Below, piece by piece: positions 15,599 to 24,176 of a DNA stretch of 64,000 nucleotides. Origin of the DNA: an uncultured Prevotellaceae bacterium (GTDB taxonomy: Bacteria > Bacteroidota > Bacteroidia > Bacteroidales > Bacteroidaceae); NCBI GenBank assembly GCA_947176895.1, contig CAMWSK010000001.1, positions 1 through 64,000 of the forward strand. Direction: 5' to 3'. Below the pieces are notes generated by a model. That model saw only the letters and a list, made by a program, of their open reading frames with translations, did not search any database and was not told the DNA's origin. The stretch's first letter is position 1. Each line of letters starts with the position of its first letter. A program made the position numbers and the translations under genes.

Positions 15599-16306
15599 TC
15601 AGCGGGCAACACTCGTGATGGCATTCATCACCACATCAAGCCCCACCTGCTGATACTTCTTGCTCACATCCGTAAACACAGACTGAGCATCCCCCTCCTT
15701 AATATTATTAAGAGCGATGGAGGCTTTTACATCCTTTCCGCTACGCCTCAACGTCAGACTTATCTTGTCGGGGAACCGGCCTTCGGCAAGATCAGCCCAC
15801 TCGTCAAAGGTACAACTCACGGCACTTCCTTTCACATCACCCTTGTCCCCCCAGAACAAGGGTTCGATGTCGGCGTACGTGAGTCCGTGGCGACTCAACT
15901 GGGGCACCTCGTCATACCCCACACGACAATAGCGTTTCCCCACACGATCCACCAACAGGATATAGTCGGGCGTAAGCTCCAGTGTGCCCACATTCACAGA
16001 AACGAACAAAACGGAGTAGACCAGATTCAACTGCACCATCTCCCCCCGCTTCACGCGGTAGGTCCCCGTGCAATGAACACTCTTGCTTCCCCGGCTGAGT
16101 GTGATGTCCATCTTGGCCTGTAGCGAGCCGACAGAGGTGTTTCGCTTCACGACTTCCACTTTCTCCACCCGACCGTTCTCGTTCCATTCCATCATGATGG
16201 TCTCCTCCGGTGTAACACCTTTCTTCTTTTGGGCATGGCGCGAAGAGCGGCAACCTGCCAAAGAGACAGCCACAGCGGCCACAAGCATGATTCCTATCCG
16301 TTTCAT
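15599..16306 (-). CDS. DUF4292 lipoprotein
   Basis: A 235-residue protein whose lipobox (VAVSLAGC) places the lipidated cysteine at residue 19. The rest is a beta-rich domain with TSVGSLQAKMDITLSRGSKSVHCTGTYRV and LELTPDYILLVDRVGKRY, which I recognise as the DUF4292 family of Bacteroidota envelope lipoproteins. The fold resembles LolA/LolB-like lipoprotein carriers, so a part in outer-membrane traffic is possible but unproven. The ATG overlaps the TPR gene stop by four bases, and the EnvC-like gene follows; this trio is often conserved. Confidence 0.82.
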   Translation of the reverse strand: MKRIGIMLVAAVAVSLAGCRSSRHAQKKKGVTPEETIMMEWNENGRVEKVEVVKRNTSVGSLQAKMDITLSRGSKSVHCTGTYRVKRGEMVQLNLVYSVLFVSVNVGTLELTPDYILLVDRVGKRYCRVGYDEVPQLSRHGLTYADIEPLFWGDKGDVKGSAVSCTFDEWADLAEGRFPDKISLTLRRSGKDVKASIALNNIKEGDAQSVFTDVSKKYQQVGLDVVMNAITSVAR

Positions 16307-18072
16307 TCCTTCGTTTCTTCGTTCTGGTTATTATCGGTTTCCTGTGCGTCCTTTCCCTCCTCCTTTTTCAGGGCCAACTGCCTCAGATGCCCGGCCCTCT
16401 CCTCTTGGCCATTGGCCTCGTAGATGGCGGCGGCATGACGAATGACATCGGGACTGAGTGTTGGGTCGGCCAAAAGTTCCTCGTCAGAGGACAAAGGCGA
16501 CACCACACGGTCGATGTAGAACTTGGCCATGGAGTAATTCTCTTCCAAATAGAGCACCCAGGCATACGTGTCAAGATAAGTCTTGTTCAGCGGCTCCTGT
16601 TTGATGGCGATATAGGACATCTGCTCCGCTTTCTCCAACCGTTCTCCCCTGAGGCTCAGGAAATAGGCATAGTTGTTGAGGCAAAGCACATTGTTGGGAT
16701 TGTACACCAGGCTGCTGTCGTAGGCAGCAAAAGCCTCGACATGCTGTTCCATCTGATAGTAGCAGTCACCCATCAGGGCATAAGCATCGCTCAGCATCTC
16801 GGGCCGTGTCTCTCCGGCGGCACGACCGATGCCCGCCTTCAACACATCTACGGCCTCGCCCGAATGCCCCCGCTGGGAATGGATGGCTCCCATATAAAAG
16901 CTGAAACGCAGATCTGCGGGCAAGGCGTTGATACCTTTCAGACAAATTTCCTCGGCCGCCGCCAGGCTATCCTTACTCATATAATAGCTCAAAAGGGTGC
17001 CAAGAGCCATCTCGTTCGTGGGGTCAAGGTTCACCAAATGGTGCAATTCCACCAGCAAAGAGTCCGACGAGCCACCATGCTGCACCAGGAACCGGGCACT
17101 CAACGCATAAAGATTCGGATCAGGAAACCGCTCTGCCACGCGGCGTTGATAACGCATGGCATCGGTCAGAGAGTCGGATTTAGCCGCCAACTCATTCATA
17201 CGCATCTGCACCAGGCTCAAGCGCATCTGTCCGTCCACGTCAGGCGAAAACACCATACTGTCACACAAGGCACTCACCATAGAGTTCTGTCCCTTGCGCT
17301 CGTAATACTTCATCCGCGTCATCTGAAGCTGGGGATAGCGGGGACTTTCCCGCTCCACGCGGTCCATCAACTGCAGGGCCTTCTCCTCCTGTCCCTCGTC
17401 AAGGTACAAATCAGCCATCACCAAAGGAATATTCAGGTCATGAGGATTCTCCCGGCTCAGTTCCTCCATCTCGGCAAAGGCCTGCTTCACCTTTTTCATA
17501 CTTTTTAGGAGTACGAACTTGCCCAGACTCAGTTCCAGGCTTTTTCCCTCAATGAGTTCCTGCCGCTCCAGTGAAGCCAACGCCCGCTTGCTGTCGCCCG
17601 CCTGGGCGTAAAGCCTGCTCAACGCCGAAAACAGGTCACTGCGCTTAGGTTGAAGCAACACAATTTGCTCCAGACACTTCACCGCCTCTTCCGGGCGCTC
17701 CTGTTCCAGATACTGCCGGGCCAGCATCTCCAGCATGTCCGGGTTCTTCGGTTCCAAAGAGGCCGCATAACGCAACTGCTCGAAGCCCAAGCTGTCCCTA
17801 CCCAGGACATAAAGGTTATAGACAGCCATTTCATACAGGGCGTCTGCGGAATATGGGTCAATCTCCAGACAATGCTGAAGGCAATAATAGGCACGGGAAT
17901 AGTCCTCGGCCAAACGCAGACGCACCCCCTCGTGGAAAAAATAATTGAAACGGCGCTGCCGGTCCGCACTCAAAGTCGGGCGGGCGGGATGTGCCTCACG
18001 CTTCTCGGCCTGCGCCCCAAGAGTGCAGGCCACGCAAGCCATCGACAGAAAAAAACGAATCACCCCCCTCAT
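16303..18072 (-). CDS. Secreted TPR repeat protein
   Basis: A 589-residue protein with a signal peptide (residues 1-22, ending GAQA) and tetratricopeptide repeats across almost the whole length, for example [26 protein letters not shown] and [26 protein letters not shown]. The C-terminal 30 residues are very acidic and rich in Glu, Asp and Asn. TPR proteins of this kind act as periplasmic scaffolds; the partner is not evident. It sits between dut (4-base overlap) and the DUF4292 lipoprotein (4-base overlap), implying coupled translation. Confidence 0.88.
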   Translation of the reverse strand: MRGVIRFFLSMACVACTLGAQAEKREAHPARPTLSADRQRRFNYFFHEGVRLRLAEDYSRAYYCLQHCLEIDPYSADALYEMAVYNLYVLGRDSLGFEQLRYAASLEPKNPDMLEMLARQYLEQERPEEAVKCLEQIVLLQPKRSDLFSALSRLYAQAGDSKRALASLERQELIEGKSLELSLGKFVLLKSMKKVKQAFAEMEELSRENPHDLNIPLVMADLYLDEGQEEKALQLMDRVERESPRYPQLQMTRMKYYERKGQNSMVSALCDSMVFSPDVDGQMRLSLVQMRMNELAAKSDSLTDAMRYQRRVAERFPDPNLYALSARFLVQHGGSSDSLLVELHHLVNLDPTNEMALGTLLSYYMSKDSLAAAEEICLKGINALPADLRFSFYMGAIHSQRGHSGEAVDVLKAGIGRAAGETRPEMLSDAYALMGDCYYQMEQHVEAFAAYDSSLVYNPNNVLCLNNYAYFLSLRGERLEKAEQMSYIAIKQEPLNKTYLDTYAWVLYLEENYSMAKFYIDRVVSPLSSDEELLADPTLSPDVIRHAAAIYEANGQEERAGHLRQLALKKEEGKDAQETDNNQNEETKE

Positions 18073-18503
18073 GCCTTTCCTGTGTGTCCAAAGCCACCCT
18101 CACCGCGCTCCGTGACATCCAACTCGTCAACCTCCACGAGCAACGGCTGTTCGTGGCGTGCAACCACCAGCTGGGCAATACGCTCGCCATCGTTCACCAC
18201 GAAAGGCTCTGCGCCGAAGTTTACCAAAATGACGCCCACCTCGCCACGATAATCGGCATCGATGGTACCGGGAGAGTTGAGCACGGTGACACCATGCTTC
18301 AAAGCCAGACCACTGCGGGGACGCACCTGCGCCTCGTAACCGGCAGGCAGGGCGAGGCGAAGTCCCGTAGGTATCAGCCTGCGCTCCAAGGGGCGAAGCG
18401 TGACGGGCGCGTCCAAGTTGGCACGAAGGTCCATGCCGGCCGACAATGGCGTGGCATAGCCGGGCAGCGGATGATGGCTGCCGTTGACGATTTTTATCTC
18501 CAT
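18069..18503 (-). CDS. dut: dUTP diphosphatase (dUTPase)
   Basis: This trimeric dUTPase hydrolyses dUTP to dUMP, keeping uracil out of DNA. All five motifs are present: [37 protein letters not shown] and the C-terminal [12 protein letters not shown], where His replaces the more usual Ser. The 144-residue length is standard. The ATG at 18503 (MEIKIVNGS) is chosen; 18515 would add four residues. The promoter has TTG 20 bases before TAATTTTG. The gene is divergent from the dNTP triphosphohydrolase and overlaps the TPR gene. Confidence 0.96.
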   Translation of the reverse strand: MEIKIVNGSHHPLPGYATPLSAGMDLRANLDAPVTLRPLERRLIPTGLRLALPAGYEAQVRPRSGLALKHGVTVLNSPGTIDADYRGEVGVILVNFGAEPFVVNDGERIAQLVVARHEQPLLVEVDELDVTERGEGGFGHTGKA

Positions 18504-18533
18504 AGAATCACACATCTTGTATGTAAACGCATA

Positions 18534-18564
18534 CAAAATTACTATTTTTCGGTCACATTATCAA
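18534..18564 (-). promoter_or_regulatory. Promoter of the dut operon
   Basis: On the minus strand TTG (18562-18564) is followed after 20 bases by TAATTTTG (18534-18541), a good match to the Bacteroidota -33/-7 pair. It is divergent from and overlaps the dNTPase promoter region. Confidence 0.75.
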
Positions 18565-18574
18565 TAAAAAAAAC

Positions 18575-18582
18575 TACTTTTG
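18575..18582 (+). promoter_or_regulatory. Promoter -7 box for the dNTPase gene
   Basis: TACTTTTG matches TAnnTTTG and ends only 9 to 12 bases before the candidate ATGs at 18592 and 18595, predicting a 5' leader of about 4-8 bases. Confidence 0.65.
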
Positions 18583-18594
18583 CACCTAATCATG

Positions 18595-19947
18595 ATGAAT
18601 TGGGAACAACTGCTTAGCAACAAACGCTTCGGTCAGGAGGAGGGAGCCGGCCGACGCGATGACCGGAGTGAGTTTCAGCGCGACTTCGACCGACTGATTT
18701 TTTCGGCTCCCTTCCGCCGACTTCAAAACAAGACCCAGGTGTTTCCCCTGCCGGGAACCATCTTCGTACACAACCGACTGACCCATAGCCTGGAGGTAAG
18801 CTCCGTAGGGCGCTCGCTGGGCAACGATGTCAGCCGTGAGCTGCTCAAACGCCATCCGCTGCTCCATGCCACCAATGTGGCCGAGATGGGAAGCATCGTC
18901 AGCGCCGCCTGCCTGGCCCACGACATGGGCAACCCGCCCTTCGGCCACAGCGGAGAACGCGCCATCGGCACCTTCTTCAGCGAAGGCGAAGGGCGCAAAT
19001 ACCGCGACATGATATGCGAGGAAACCGGTGACGGACTGAGCGAACAGCAATGGAACGACCTGATTCATTTCGAGGGAAACGCCAACGCCTTCCGTCTGCT
19101 CACCCATCAGTTCCGCGGCCGTCGCAAGGGGGGCTTTGTCATGACCTATGCCACACTGGCCAGCATCGTGAAATATCCCTTCTGCAGTCTGTTGGCCGGA
19201 GAGAAGGGGAAATTCGGTTTCTTCCGGAGCGAGCAGGCCGATTACGAGAAAATCGCCGCCGAACTGGGCATCATAAAGAAGAAAAATCCCGATGGAACCG
19301 ACCGATTCGCACGCTTTCCTTTGGCATATCTGGTAGAGGCCGCCGACGACATCTGCTATGAAATCATGGACATCGAGGACGCCCACAAGCTGAAAATACT
19401 GACCACGGAGGAAACACAACAACTGCTTCTGGCCTATTTCCCGCCCGAACGGCAAGCCGACATACGGGAACACATGAACCAACTGGAAGACACCAACGAA
19501 CAAATCGTCTACCTGCGCTCCCTGGCCATCGGTGTGTTGGAGAGCGACTGCGTGCGCGTGTTCGTGGAAAACGAAGAGAAGATTCTGGCAGGCGAGTTCA
19601 AAGGAAGCCTCATAGACCACGTGTCGCCCATCCTGCGTGACGCTTATAAAAATTGCGTGAAAACGGCCTACCGCAGAATCTACCACGCACAAATCGTGGT
19701 GGACATAGAAATTTCGGGCTACAAAGTGATGACGCAGTTGCTGGAACTCATGTGCGAAGCCGTGACCCACAGCCAAAACACATACAGCAAGATTTTGCTG
19801 AACCGTGTGTCACCACAATATGACGTGCTGGCTCCCACACTCTATGAACGACTGCTGGCCGTGCTCGACTATATCAGCGGGATGACCGATGTGTTTGCCC
19901 TTGACCTTTACAGGAAAATCAACGGCATCAGCATTGCCACCGTCTGA
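18595..19947 (+). CDS. dgt: Deoxyguanosinetriphosphate triphosphohydrolase-like dNTPase
   Basis: An HD-domain enzyme that splits dNTPs into deoxynucleoside and tripolyphosphate. The metal-binding set is visible as RLTHSLEV (His64) and CLAHDMGNPPFGHSGE (His109-Asp110), with a further Asp in VEAADDICYE. At 450 residues it fits the Dgt family. Two adjacent ATGs (18592, 18595) are possible; MNWEQLLS is chosen. The divergent neighbour dut also removes a nucleotide triphosphate, so the pair shapes the dNTP pool. A long hairpin and array D follow. Confidence 0.93.
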   Translation: MNWEQLLSNKRFGQEEGAGRRDDRSEFQRDFDRLIFSAPFRRLQNKTQVFPLPGTIFVHNRLTHSLEVSSVGRSLGNDVSRELLKRHPLLHATNVAEMGSIVSAACLAHDMGNPPFGHSGERAIGTFFSEGEGRKYRDMICEETGDGLSEQQWNDLIHFEGNANAFRLLTHQFRGRRKGGFVMTYATLASIVKYPFCSLLAGEKGKFGFFRSEQADYEKIAAELGIIKKKNPDGTDRFARFPLAYLVEAADDICYEIMDIEDAHKLKILTTEETQQLLLAYFPPERQADIREHMNQLEDTNEQIVYLRSLAIGVLESDCVRVFVENEEKILAGEFKGSLIDHVSPILRDAYKNCVKTAYRRIYHAQIVVDIEISGYKVMTQLLELMCEAVTHSQNTYSKILLNRVSPQYDVLAPTLYERLLAVLDYISGMTDVFALDLYRKINGISIATV

Positions 19948-19969
19948 ATACCCCAATATAATTGCCGTG

Positions 19970-20009
19970 ATGTTTTGAGCAAGACATGTTGAGGTCTTGC
20001 TCAAAACAT
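19970..20009. terminator. Long hairpin after the dNTPase gene
   Basis: A perfect 16-bp inverted repeat (19970-19985 with 19994-20009) surrounds an 8-base loop. Its right arm merges into the first AAACAT of array D. It lies 22 bases after the stop codon and could end transcription, although no long T run follows directly. Confidence 0.55.
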
Positions 20010-20084
20010 GTTCATGTTTTTGAAAAACATGAACATGTTTTGATTGCTTCATCGCAATGTTTTTGTTGAAACATGCGGATGTTT
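20004..20084. repeat. Palindromic repeat array D (centres GTTC, GAAC, CGCA, GCGG)
   Basis: Full sites are at 20004-20019 (GTTC), 20025-20040 (GAAC) and 20069-20084 (GCGG). A degenerate unit CTTCAT-CGCA-ATGTTT is at 20047-20062. Spacing is 21, 22 and 22 bp. The stretch 20035-20063 matches 46964-46992 beside array F at 26 of 29 positions. The array lies between the convergent genes dgt and glsB. Confidence 0.83.
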
Positions 20085-20112
20085 TTTCACTTTCCCTTAA
20101 AACGGCTCGAAA

Positions 20113-21108
20113 TCAAGCTTCGGAGTTATCCTTCCGGAAAAAGGATTTTTGCATGCGGAACTCCACCAAATCGGGATGTTCGCGCACAAAGCTGTCCATG
20201 TGGCGGATACGTTTTTCCTCCAAAATTTCATCAAAAGCTATCAGGATTCCCGTCTCCTCCACATCACCGAAGCCATCGTTGATGGCCGTGCCGAACAGGC
20301 GCATGGTGGGGCTGAGGTTCATATAGGCATTCACCAAGGGAGGGATGGAAAGCCCGCGCTCCCGCACACGGGCATTGAGAATCCTATAGTCTGCCCGGAA
20401 CTCCTCTTCGGTAAAGATCTTGGACAGTTCCTCTTCGGGATGGTCCAACTGCAGGGGAGCCATGGGAAGAATCAGATGGTCGGGGTCGGCAAAATGCTTG
20501 CGCAAGAAATAAAGTATCATGTCGCGCGACAAGCGGTCATAGCTGGGATACATGGTAAACTTGCCGAAAAAATAGCGGCACCTCGGTTCGATAACGGCCA
20601 AGGCTCCCAACCCGTCCCACAGATTGTCCAAAGCAAACAACCCTTTCGCCCCCATACGGGTGCTCTGATACTCAAGTGCCACGAAACTTCTGCCCAATTC
20701 AACGGTATAAGGCAGATAGTCCCGAATGAAGCGTTCCGAGAAATGAAACATGTGGCTGGTGGCCAAGACGGGTTGTCCGTTGGCGTCAAACTCCACCTCA
20801 CTCCCCAATTTATAGCGATAGCTACCCAGAACCTCACGATTCTCGGGGTCCCAGACCACCAACTGCTTATAGGGATTAGGACAAGTGTCAAACTCATCGA
20901 GGTCAAGAGGCTGACCGGTTCCGCCACCCGCGGCCCGAAAGGCAATCTCACGCAAACGACCGATCTCGCGCACCACATTGGGCGAGTCCTGCCACGTGAC
21001 TATATAAACTTCGTTTTTGCTGCGGTTGGTCATTCGCAGTCGTTTCTCAGGAGTAAGCTCGGCAAGCAGGTCGGCAAGGGGAACCGGTGGGATAATATTA
21101 GAGTTCAT
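20113..21108 (-). CDS. glsB: GlsB-like N-acyltransferase for glycine lipid synthesis
   Basis: A 331-residue GNAT/hemolysin-like acyltransferase. Conserved segments are REIAFRAAGGGTG, DEFDTCPNPYKQLVVWDPENREVLGSYRY and VELGRSFVALEYQ, the pattern of the OlsB/GlsB family. In Bacteroides thetaiotaomicron GlsB joins a 3-hydroxy fatty acid to glycine, and GlsA adds the second acyl chain. Here the start overlaps glsA by 11 bases, the same partnership. The product would be a glycine (or related amino acid) lipid of the membrane. Specificity is inferred from family and context. Confidence 0.85.
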   Translation of the reverse strand: MNSNIIPPVPLADLLAELTPEKRLRMTNRSKNEVYIVTWQDSPNVVREIGRLREIAFRAAGGGTGQPLDLDEFDTCPNPYKQLVVWDPENREVLGSYRYKLGSEVEFDANGQPVLATSHMFHFSERFIRDYLPYTVELGRSFVALEYQSTRMGAKGLFALDNLWDGLGALAVIEPRCRYFFGKFTMYPSYDRLSRDMILYFLRKHFADPDHLILPMAPLQLDHPEEELSKIFTEEEFRADYRILNARVRERGLSIPPLVNAYMNLSPTMRLFGTAINDGFGDVEETGILIAFDEILEEKRIRHMDSFVREHPDLVEFRMQKSFFRKDNSEA

Positions 21109-21910
21109 ATACTAAATTTTTCACTTTTTGTGCCCATTCATCGGGCTTTTTCGTGTTGTCGAAAGTCTGCCAGGGAATAGGTTTTCCGATGCGAACCGTG
21201 TAGACGCCACCCCGCGAGCGATACATCTCATCGGGCAGGTAGGCCATGGCGAAGTTGGGCAAATGCAGGCGTTTGCACCATTGTGCCACGCGATAGAAAC
21301 GGTTGCTGTTCTGCCCGATAAAGTGGATGGGTACCACATCACGCCGGTGCTCCACACTCAGTTTCACGAAGCTGCGACGCCAAGGCAGGTCGCGAATCTC
21401 GCCGTTCTGGCGACGGCTGCACAATCCGGCAGGGAAAAGGATGGCATGACGCCGGCTGCGAAATGCTTCGGCTACCTGCATGCTGCTGTTCCGGCTTTGG
21501 CGGCCCACCTTGTTGACAGGCACACACAAGGGCGCCAACCCCTTGAGGTTCATCAGCAGATCATTGACCAGATACACCACCTGTCCGTCATACTCCTGGC
21601 CAAGAACGGAGCCGAGCGTGACACCGTCTATGGCCCCAAGCGGGTGGTTGCTGACGAATATCAGGAGACGGCCATCATGCGGAAGGTTCTCGCGCCCCTC
21701 CACATTCACCGTCACTCCCAGGTATTGCAGTCCCCCCGTACAAAAATCCACACCGGTTCTGCCCTGACGAAGATATGCGTTAATAAAATCCTGATGAATA
21801 AAACGTTTGAGCCAACGAAACAAAAAACCGGGCACATAGCGCGAACGCTTGCCCAAACGGTTCCTGACGATAGCCTCTATGTCTATCTCTTGTGTGTCTG
21901 ACGTTTCCAT
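21098..21910 (-). CDS. glsA: GlsA-like lysolipid O-acyltransferase
   Basis: A 270-residue acyltransferase of the PlsC-like fold. The catalytic block is SNHPLGAIDG, in which the acid residue is one position further from the histidine than in the classical HX4D motif, as in the hemolysin-related branch. FPAGLCSRR and VPIHFIGQNSNRFYRVA are further conserved blocks. It precedes and overlaps glsB, so it probably adds the second acyl chain to make glycine lipids. The ATG at 21910 lies only five bases after a promoter box, suggesting a leaderless transcript. Confidence 0.85.
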   Translation of the reverse strand: METSDTQEIDIEAIVRNRLGKRSRYVPGFLFRWLKRFIHQDFINAYLRQGRTGVDFCTGGLQYLGVTVNVEGRENLPHDGRLLIFVSNHPLGAIDGVTLGSVLGQEYDGQVVYLVNDLLMNLKGLAPLCVPVNKVGRQSRNSSMQVAEAFRSRRHAILFPAGLCSRRQNGEIRDLPWRRSFVKLSVEHRRDVVPIHFIGQNSNRFYRVAQWCKRLHLPNFAMAYLPDEMYRSRGGVYTVRIGKPIPWQTFDNTKKPDEWAQKVKNLVYEL

Positions 21911-21915
21911 TTACG

Positions 21916-21946
21916 CAAATGTATGAAACTCCGATGGTTTTGCCAA
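21916..21946 (-). promoter_or_regulatory. Promoter of glsA-glsB
   Basis: On the minus strand TTG (21944-21946) is followed after 20 bases by TACATTTG (21916-21923). The start codon of glsA follows five bases after the box. Confidence 0.75.
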
Positions 21947-22017
21947 GCTTTTTGCGAAGAAAACGTCAAGAGTAACGAAATTATGCCCCTTTGACGGTTC
22001 TTTTACCGGATTTTCGC

Positions 22018-22719
22018 TCACTTCCGCGATGCCGCCTTGGAACGTTGCTCCACCACGGCACACTCTATGCGAACATCTTCAAGGGGACGGTCGAGCGAAT
22101 CGGTGGCCACCTGCTGCATGCGGCGCACCACATCCATACCCTCCAGCACCTCGCCAAAGACGGTGTATTGTCCGTCCAGATGAGGCGAACCGCCATATTG
22201 CTCGTAAGCATCACGCATTTCGACGGTCATCTCAATGCCCTTTTCCGCCAACGCATTACGCTGGTCCTTGATGCTCTTCGGCGCCCAGGAACGCCCCCAA
22301 ACGATGTAAAACTGCGAACCGCTGGAACGCATCTCGGGATTCACATCATCACCCTCACGGGCAGCGGCCACGGCACCCCGCAAATGATAGTAATAGGGCA
22401 AGAGGATTTCTGCCGGCAACGTGTAGCCCACATCACCCTCGCCCAGCGGCTGACCGGGCCGGGCGTTGCGGCTGGAGGAATCGCCCGTCTGGACCATAAA
22501 ATCGCGAATCACACGGTGAAACAGCAGGCCGTCATAGAAGCCCTCCTCGGTAAGTTTCAGAAAATTGTCGCGATGCACGGGCGCATCGTCGAGCAAGGCA
22601 ATGCGAATTGGCCCCATAGACGTTTCCAAGCGTACCACACTACGCTTCTCTTTCTTTCGGGACGAAGAAGGGACAACTGCCAGGAAGGCCAAGGACAAGA
22701 GCAGAAGAATTCTTTTCAT
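22018..22719 (-). CDS. Cyclophilin-type peptidyl-prolyl isomerase, exported
   Basis: A 233-residue cyclophilin with an N-terminal signal sequence (MKRILLLLSLAFLAVVPSSS). Family blocks are VHRDNFLKLTEEGFYDGLLFHRVIRDFMVQTGD, GSQFYIVWG and LDGQYTVFGEVLEGMDVVRRMQ. It would assist folding of envelope proteins by isomerising prolyl bonds. A charged KKEKR stretch follows the signal; no lipobox is seen. A TATCTTTG box lies seven bases upstream of the ATG, so the transcript would have almost no leader. Confidence 0.93.
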   Translation of the reverse strand: MKRILLLLSLAFLAVVPSSSRKKEKRSVVRLETSMGPIRIALLDDAPVHRDNFLKLTEEGFYDGLLFHRVIRDFMVQTGDSSSRNARPGQPLGEGDVGYTLPAEILLPYYYHLRGAVAAAREGDDVNPEMRSSGSQFYIVWGRSWAPKSIKDQRNALAEKGIEMTVEMRDAYEQYGGSPHLDGQYTVFGEVLEGMDVVRRMQQVATDSLDRPLEDVRIECAVVEQRSKAASRK

Positions 22720-22726
22720 AATGACA

Positions 22727-22734
22727 CAAAGATA
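22727..22734 (-). promoter_or_regulatory. Promoter -7 box for the cyclophilin gene
   Basis: TATCTTTG on the minus strand ends seven bases before the ATG at 22719. A TTTG lies 17 bases further upstream, shorter than the usual 19-21 spacing. Confidence 0.6.
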
Positions 22735-22806
22735 GGCAGAAAATGGCGAAACAAAGAAACAAAAAAAATATTTCCCCTTTTTAAATATTGTGTCGGTGCT
22801 TTTTTG

Positions 22807-22814
22807 TACCTTTG
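22807..22814 (+). promoter_or_regulatory. Promoter -7 box for the division/cell-wall cluster
   Basis: TACCTTTG lies 26 bases before rsmH and is the only strong box at the head of the cluster. It is divergent from the cyclophilin promoter. Confidence 0.65.
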
Positions 22815-22840
22815 AAAGTCAAATGCGAACTTAACGGACA

Positions 22841-23749
22841 ATGGCCGAAAACACCTATCACATTCCTGTTCTTCTCTCCCCCGCCGTGGACGGGCTTACC
22901 GTGCGTTCCGGGGGAGTCTATGCCGATCTCACCTTCGGAGGAGGAGGCCATAGCAAAGAGATTCTGCGCCGGCTGGGGCCGGAAGGTCACCTGTATGGCT
23001 TCGACCAAGATCTCGATGCCATGTCCGGTGCCTTGAACGACCCGCGATTCACTTTCGTGCGCAGTAACTTCAGGTTCGTGGAGAATTGGATGCTCTATTA
23101 CGGCCACACCGAGGGCATCGACGGAATATTGGCCGACCTGGGTGTGAGCAGCCACCATTTTGACGACGCCGAACGAGGTTTCAGCTTCCGGTTCGACGCT
23201 CCTTTGGACATGCGCATGAACCGAAAAGCACGACTCAGCGCACAAGACATCGTCAACGACTACAATGAAGAGCACATAGCCAACCTGCTCTACCTCTACG
23301 GCGAACTGAAAAACAGCCGTGCCCTGGCACGAGCCATCGTCAAGGCACGTACACAAGAAGCCATTCGCACCACCGGCCAACTGGCAGAAGCCGTACGCCC
23401 CGTGGTGGGAGCACAACGCGAGAAGAAAGACCTGGCCAAGGTGTTCCAGGCTCTGCGCATCGAGGTCAACGGCGAGATGAAAGCTTTGGAACAAATGCTG
23501 GAGGCGGCCATACGCATACTGAAACCGGGAGGAAGACTGAGTGTAATCACCTACCACTCGCTGGAGGACCGTATGGTAAAGAACATCATGCGCACCGGAA
23601 ACATAAGAGGAGAGATGAAGCAAGACCTTTTCGGGCGCATCGAAGCGCCCCTGCACACCGTCGGCAAGATGATGGTGCCCGACAAGGAAGAACAGGCACA
23701 AAACCCACGAAGCCGAAGCGCCAAACTGAGAGTGGCCGAAAAACTTTAG
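22841..23749 (+). CDS. rsmH: 16S rRNA (cytosine1402-N4)-methyltransferase
   Basis: RsmH (MraW) methylates C1402 in the decoding centre of 16S rRNA using S-adenosylmethionine. The 302-residue protein opens with YHIPVLLSPAVDGL and YADLTFGGGGHS, the family's SAM-binding start, and contains ILADLGVSSHHFDDAERGFSFRFDAPLDMRMN and VITYHSLEDRMVKN, all diagnostic. It is the first gene of the dcw cluster. The usual mraZ regulator gene is not upstream, where a divergent cyclophilin gene lies instead. Confidence 0.97.
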   Translation: MAENTYHIPVLLSPAVDGLTVRSGGVYADLTFGGGGHSKEILRRLGPEGHLYGFDQDLDAMSGALNDPRFTFVRSNFRFVENWMLYYGHTEGIDGILADLGVSSHHFDDAERGFSFRFDAPLDMRMNRKARLSAQDIVNDYNEEHIANLLYLYGELKNSRALARAIVKARTQEAIRTTGQLAEAVRPVVGAQREKKDLAKVFQALRIEVNGEMKALEQMLEAAIRILKPGGRLSVITYHSLEDRMVKNIMRTGNIRGEMKQDLFGRIEAPLHTVGKMMVPDKEEQAQNPRSRSAKLRVAEKL

Positions 23750-23756
23750 AAAGAAG

Positions 23757-24164
23757 ATGAGCCGGAATAACGACAACAAGAAAAAGAAACGGATAACAAT
23801 AATCGGACGCTTCAAGCAGTTCATCCTCAGAGGAGAAAACGAACGCGAAGATTCCGAAGAACTGAAGTTGCGCGAACTGATTTCGCAACTCAGCTGGCAA
23901 TGGCTACTGCGCCAACTCCCCCTGATGACCAGTCTGTTCCTGTTCGCATTCCTAAGCATCACGGCCCGCTATGCGGCGCAAACCAAAGACGTGCGCATCA
24001 ACGAACTGGAAAGTGACATCGACGACTATCGCAACCGGGTGCTGACGCGCAGCAGCGAACTGACAGAACGTAAACGGCAAAGCAAGATAGAAGAAGCCCT
24101 GAAAGCCATGGGCGACAGCACACTGACGGCCACCAGCGAAGCTCCTTTCCTAATCCCCAAATAA
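23757..24164 (+). CDS. ftsL: FtsL-like cell division protein
   Basis: A 135-residue bitopic protein in the ftsL position between rsmH and ftsI. A basic cytoplasmic N-terminal region of about 55 residues is followed by one membrane helix (LPLMTSLFLFAFLSITARYA, about 55-75) and a short periplasmic helix with heptad character (VRINELESDIDDYRNRVLTRSSELTERKRQ). Sequence similarity to FtsL is low in this phylum, so the call rests on topology and position. FtsL links FtsQ to FtsW/FtsI at the septum. Confidence 0.82.
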   Translation: MSRNNDNKKKKRITIIGRFKQFILRGENEREDSEELKLRELISQLSWQWLLRQLPLMTSLFLFAFLSITARYAAQTKDVRINELESDIDDYRNRVLTRSSELTERKRQSKIEEALKAMGDSTLTATSEAPFLIPK

Positions 24165-24176
24165 GGAAGACGAATC

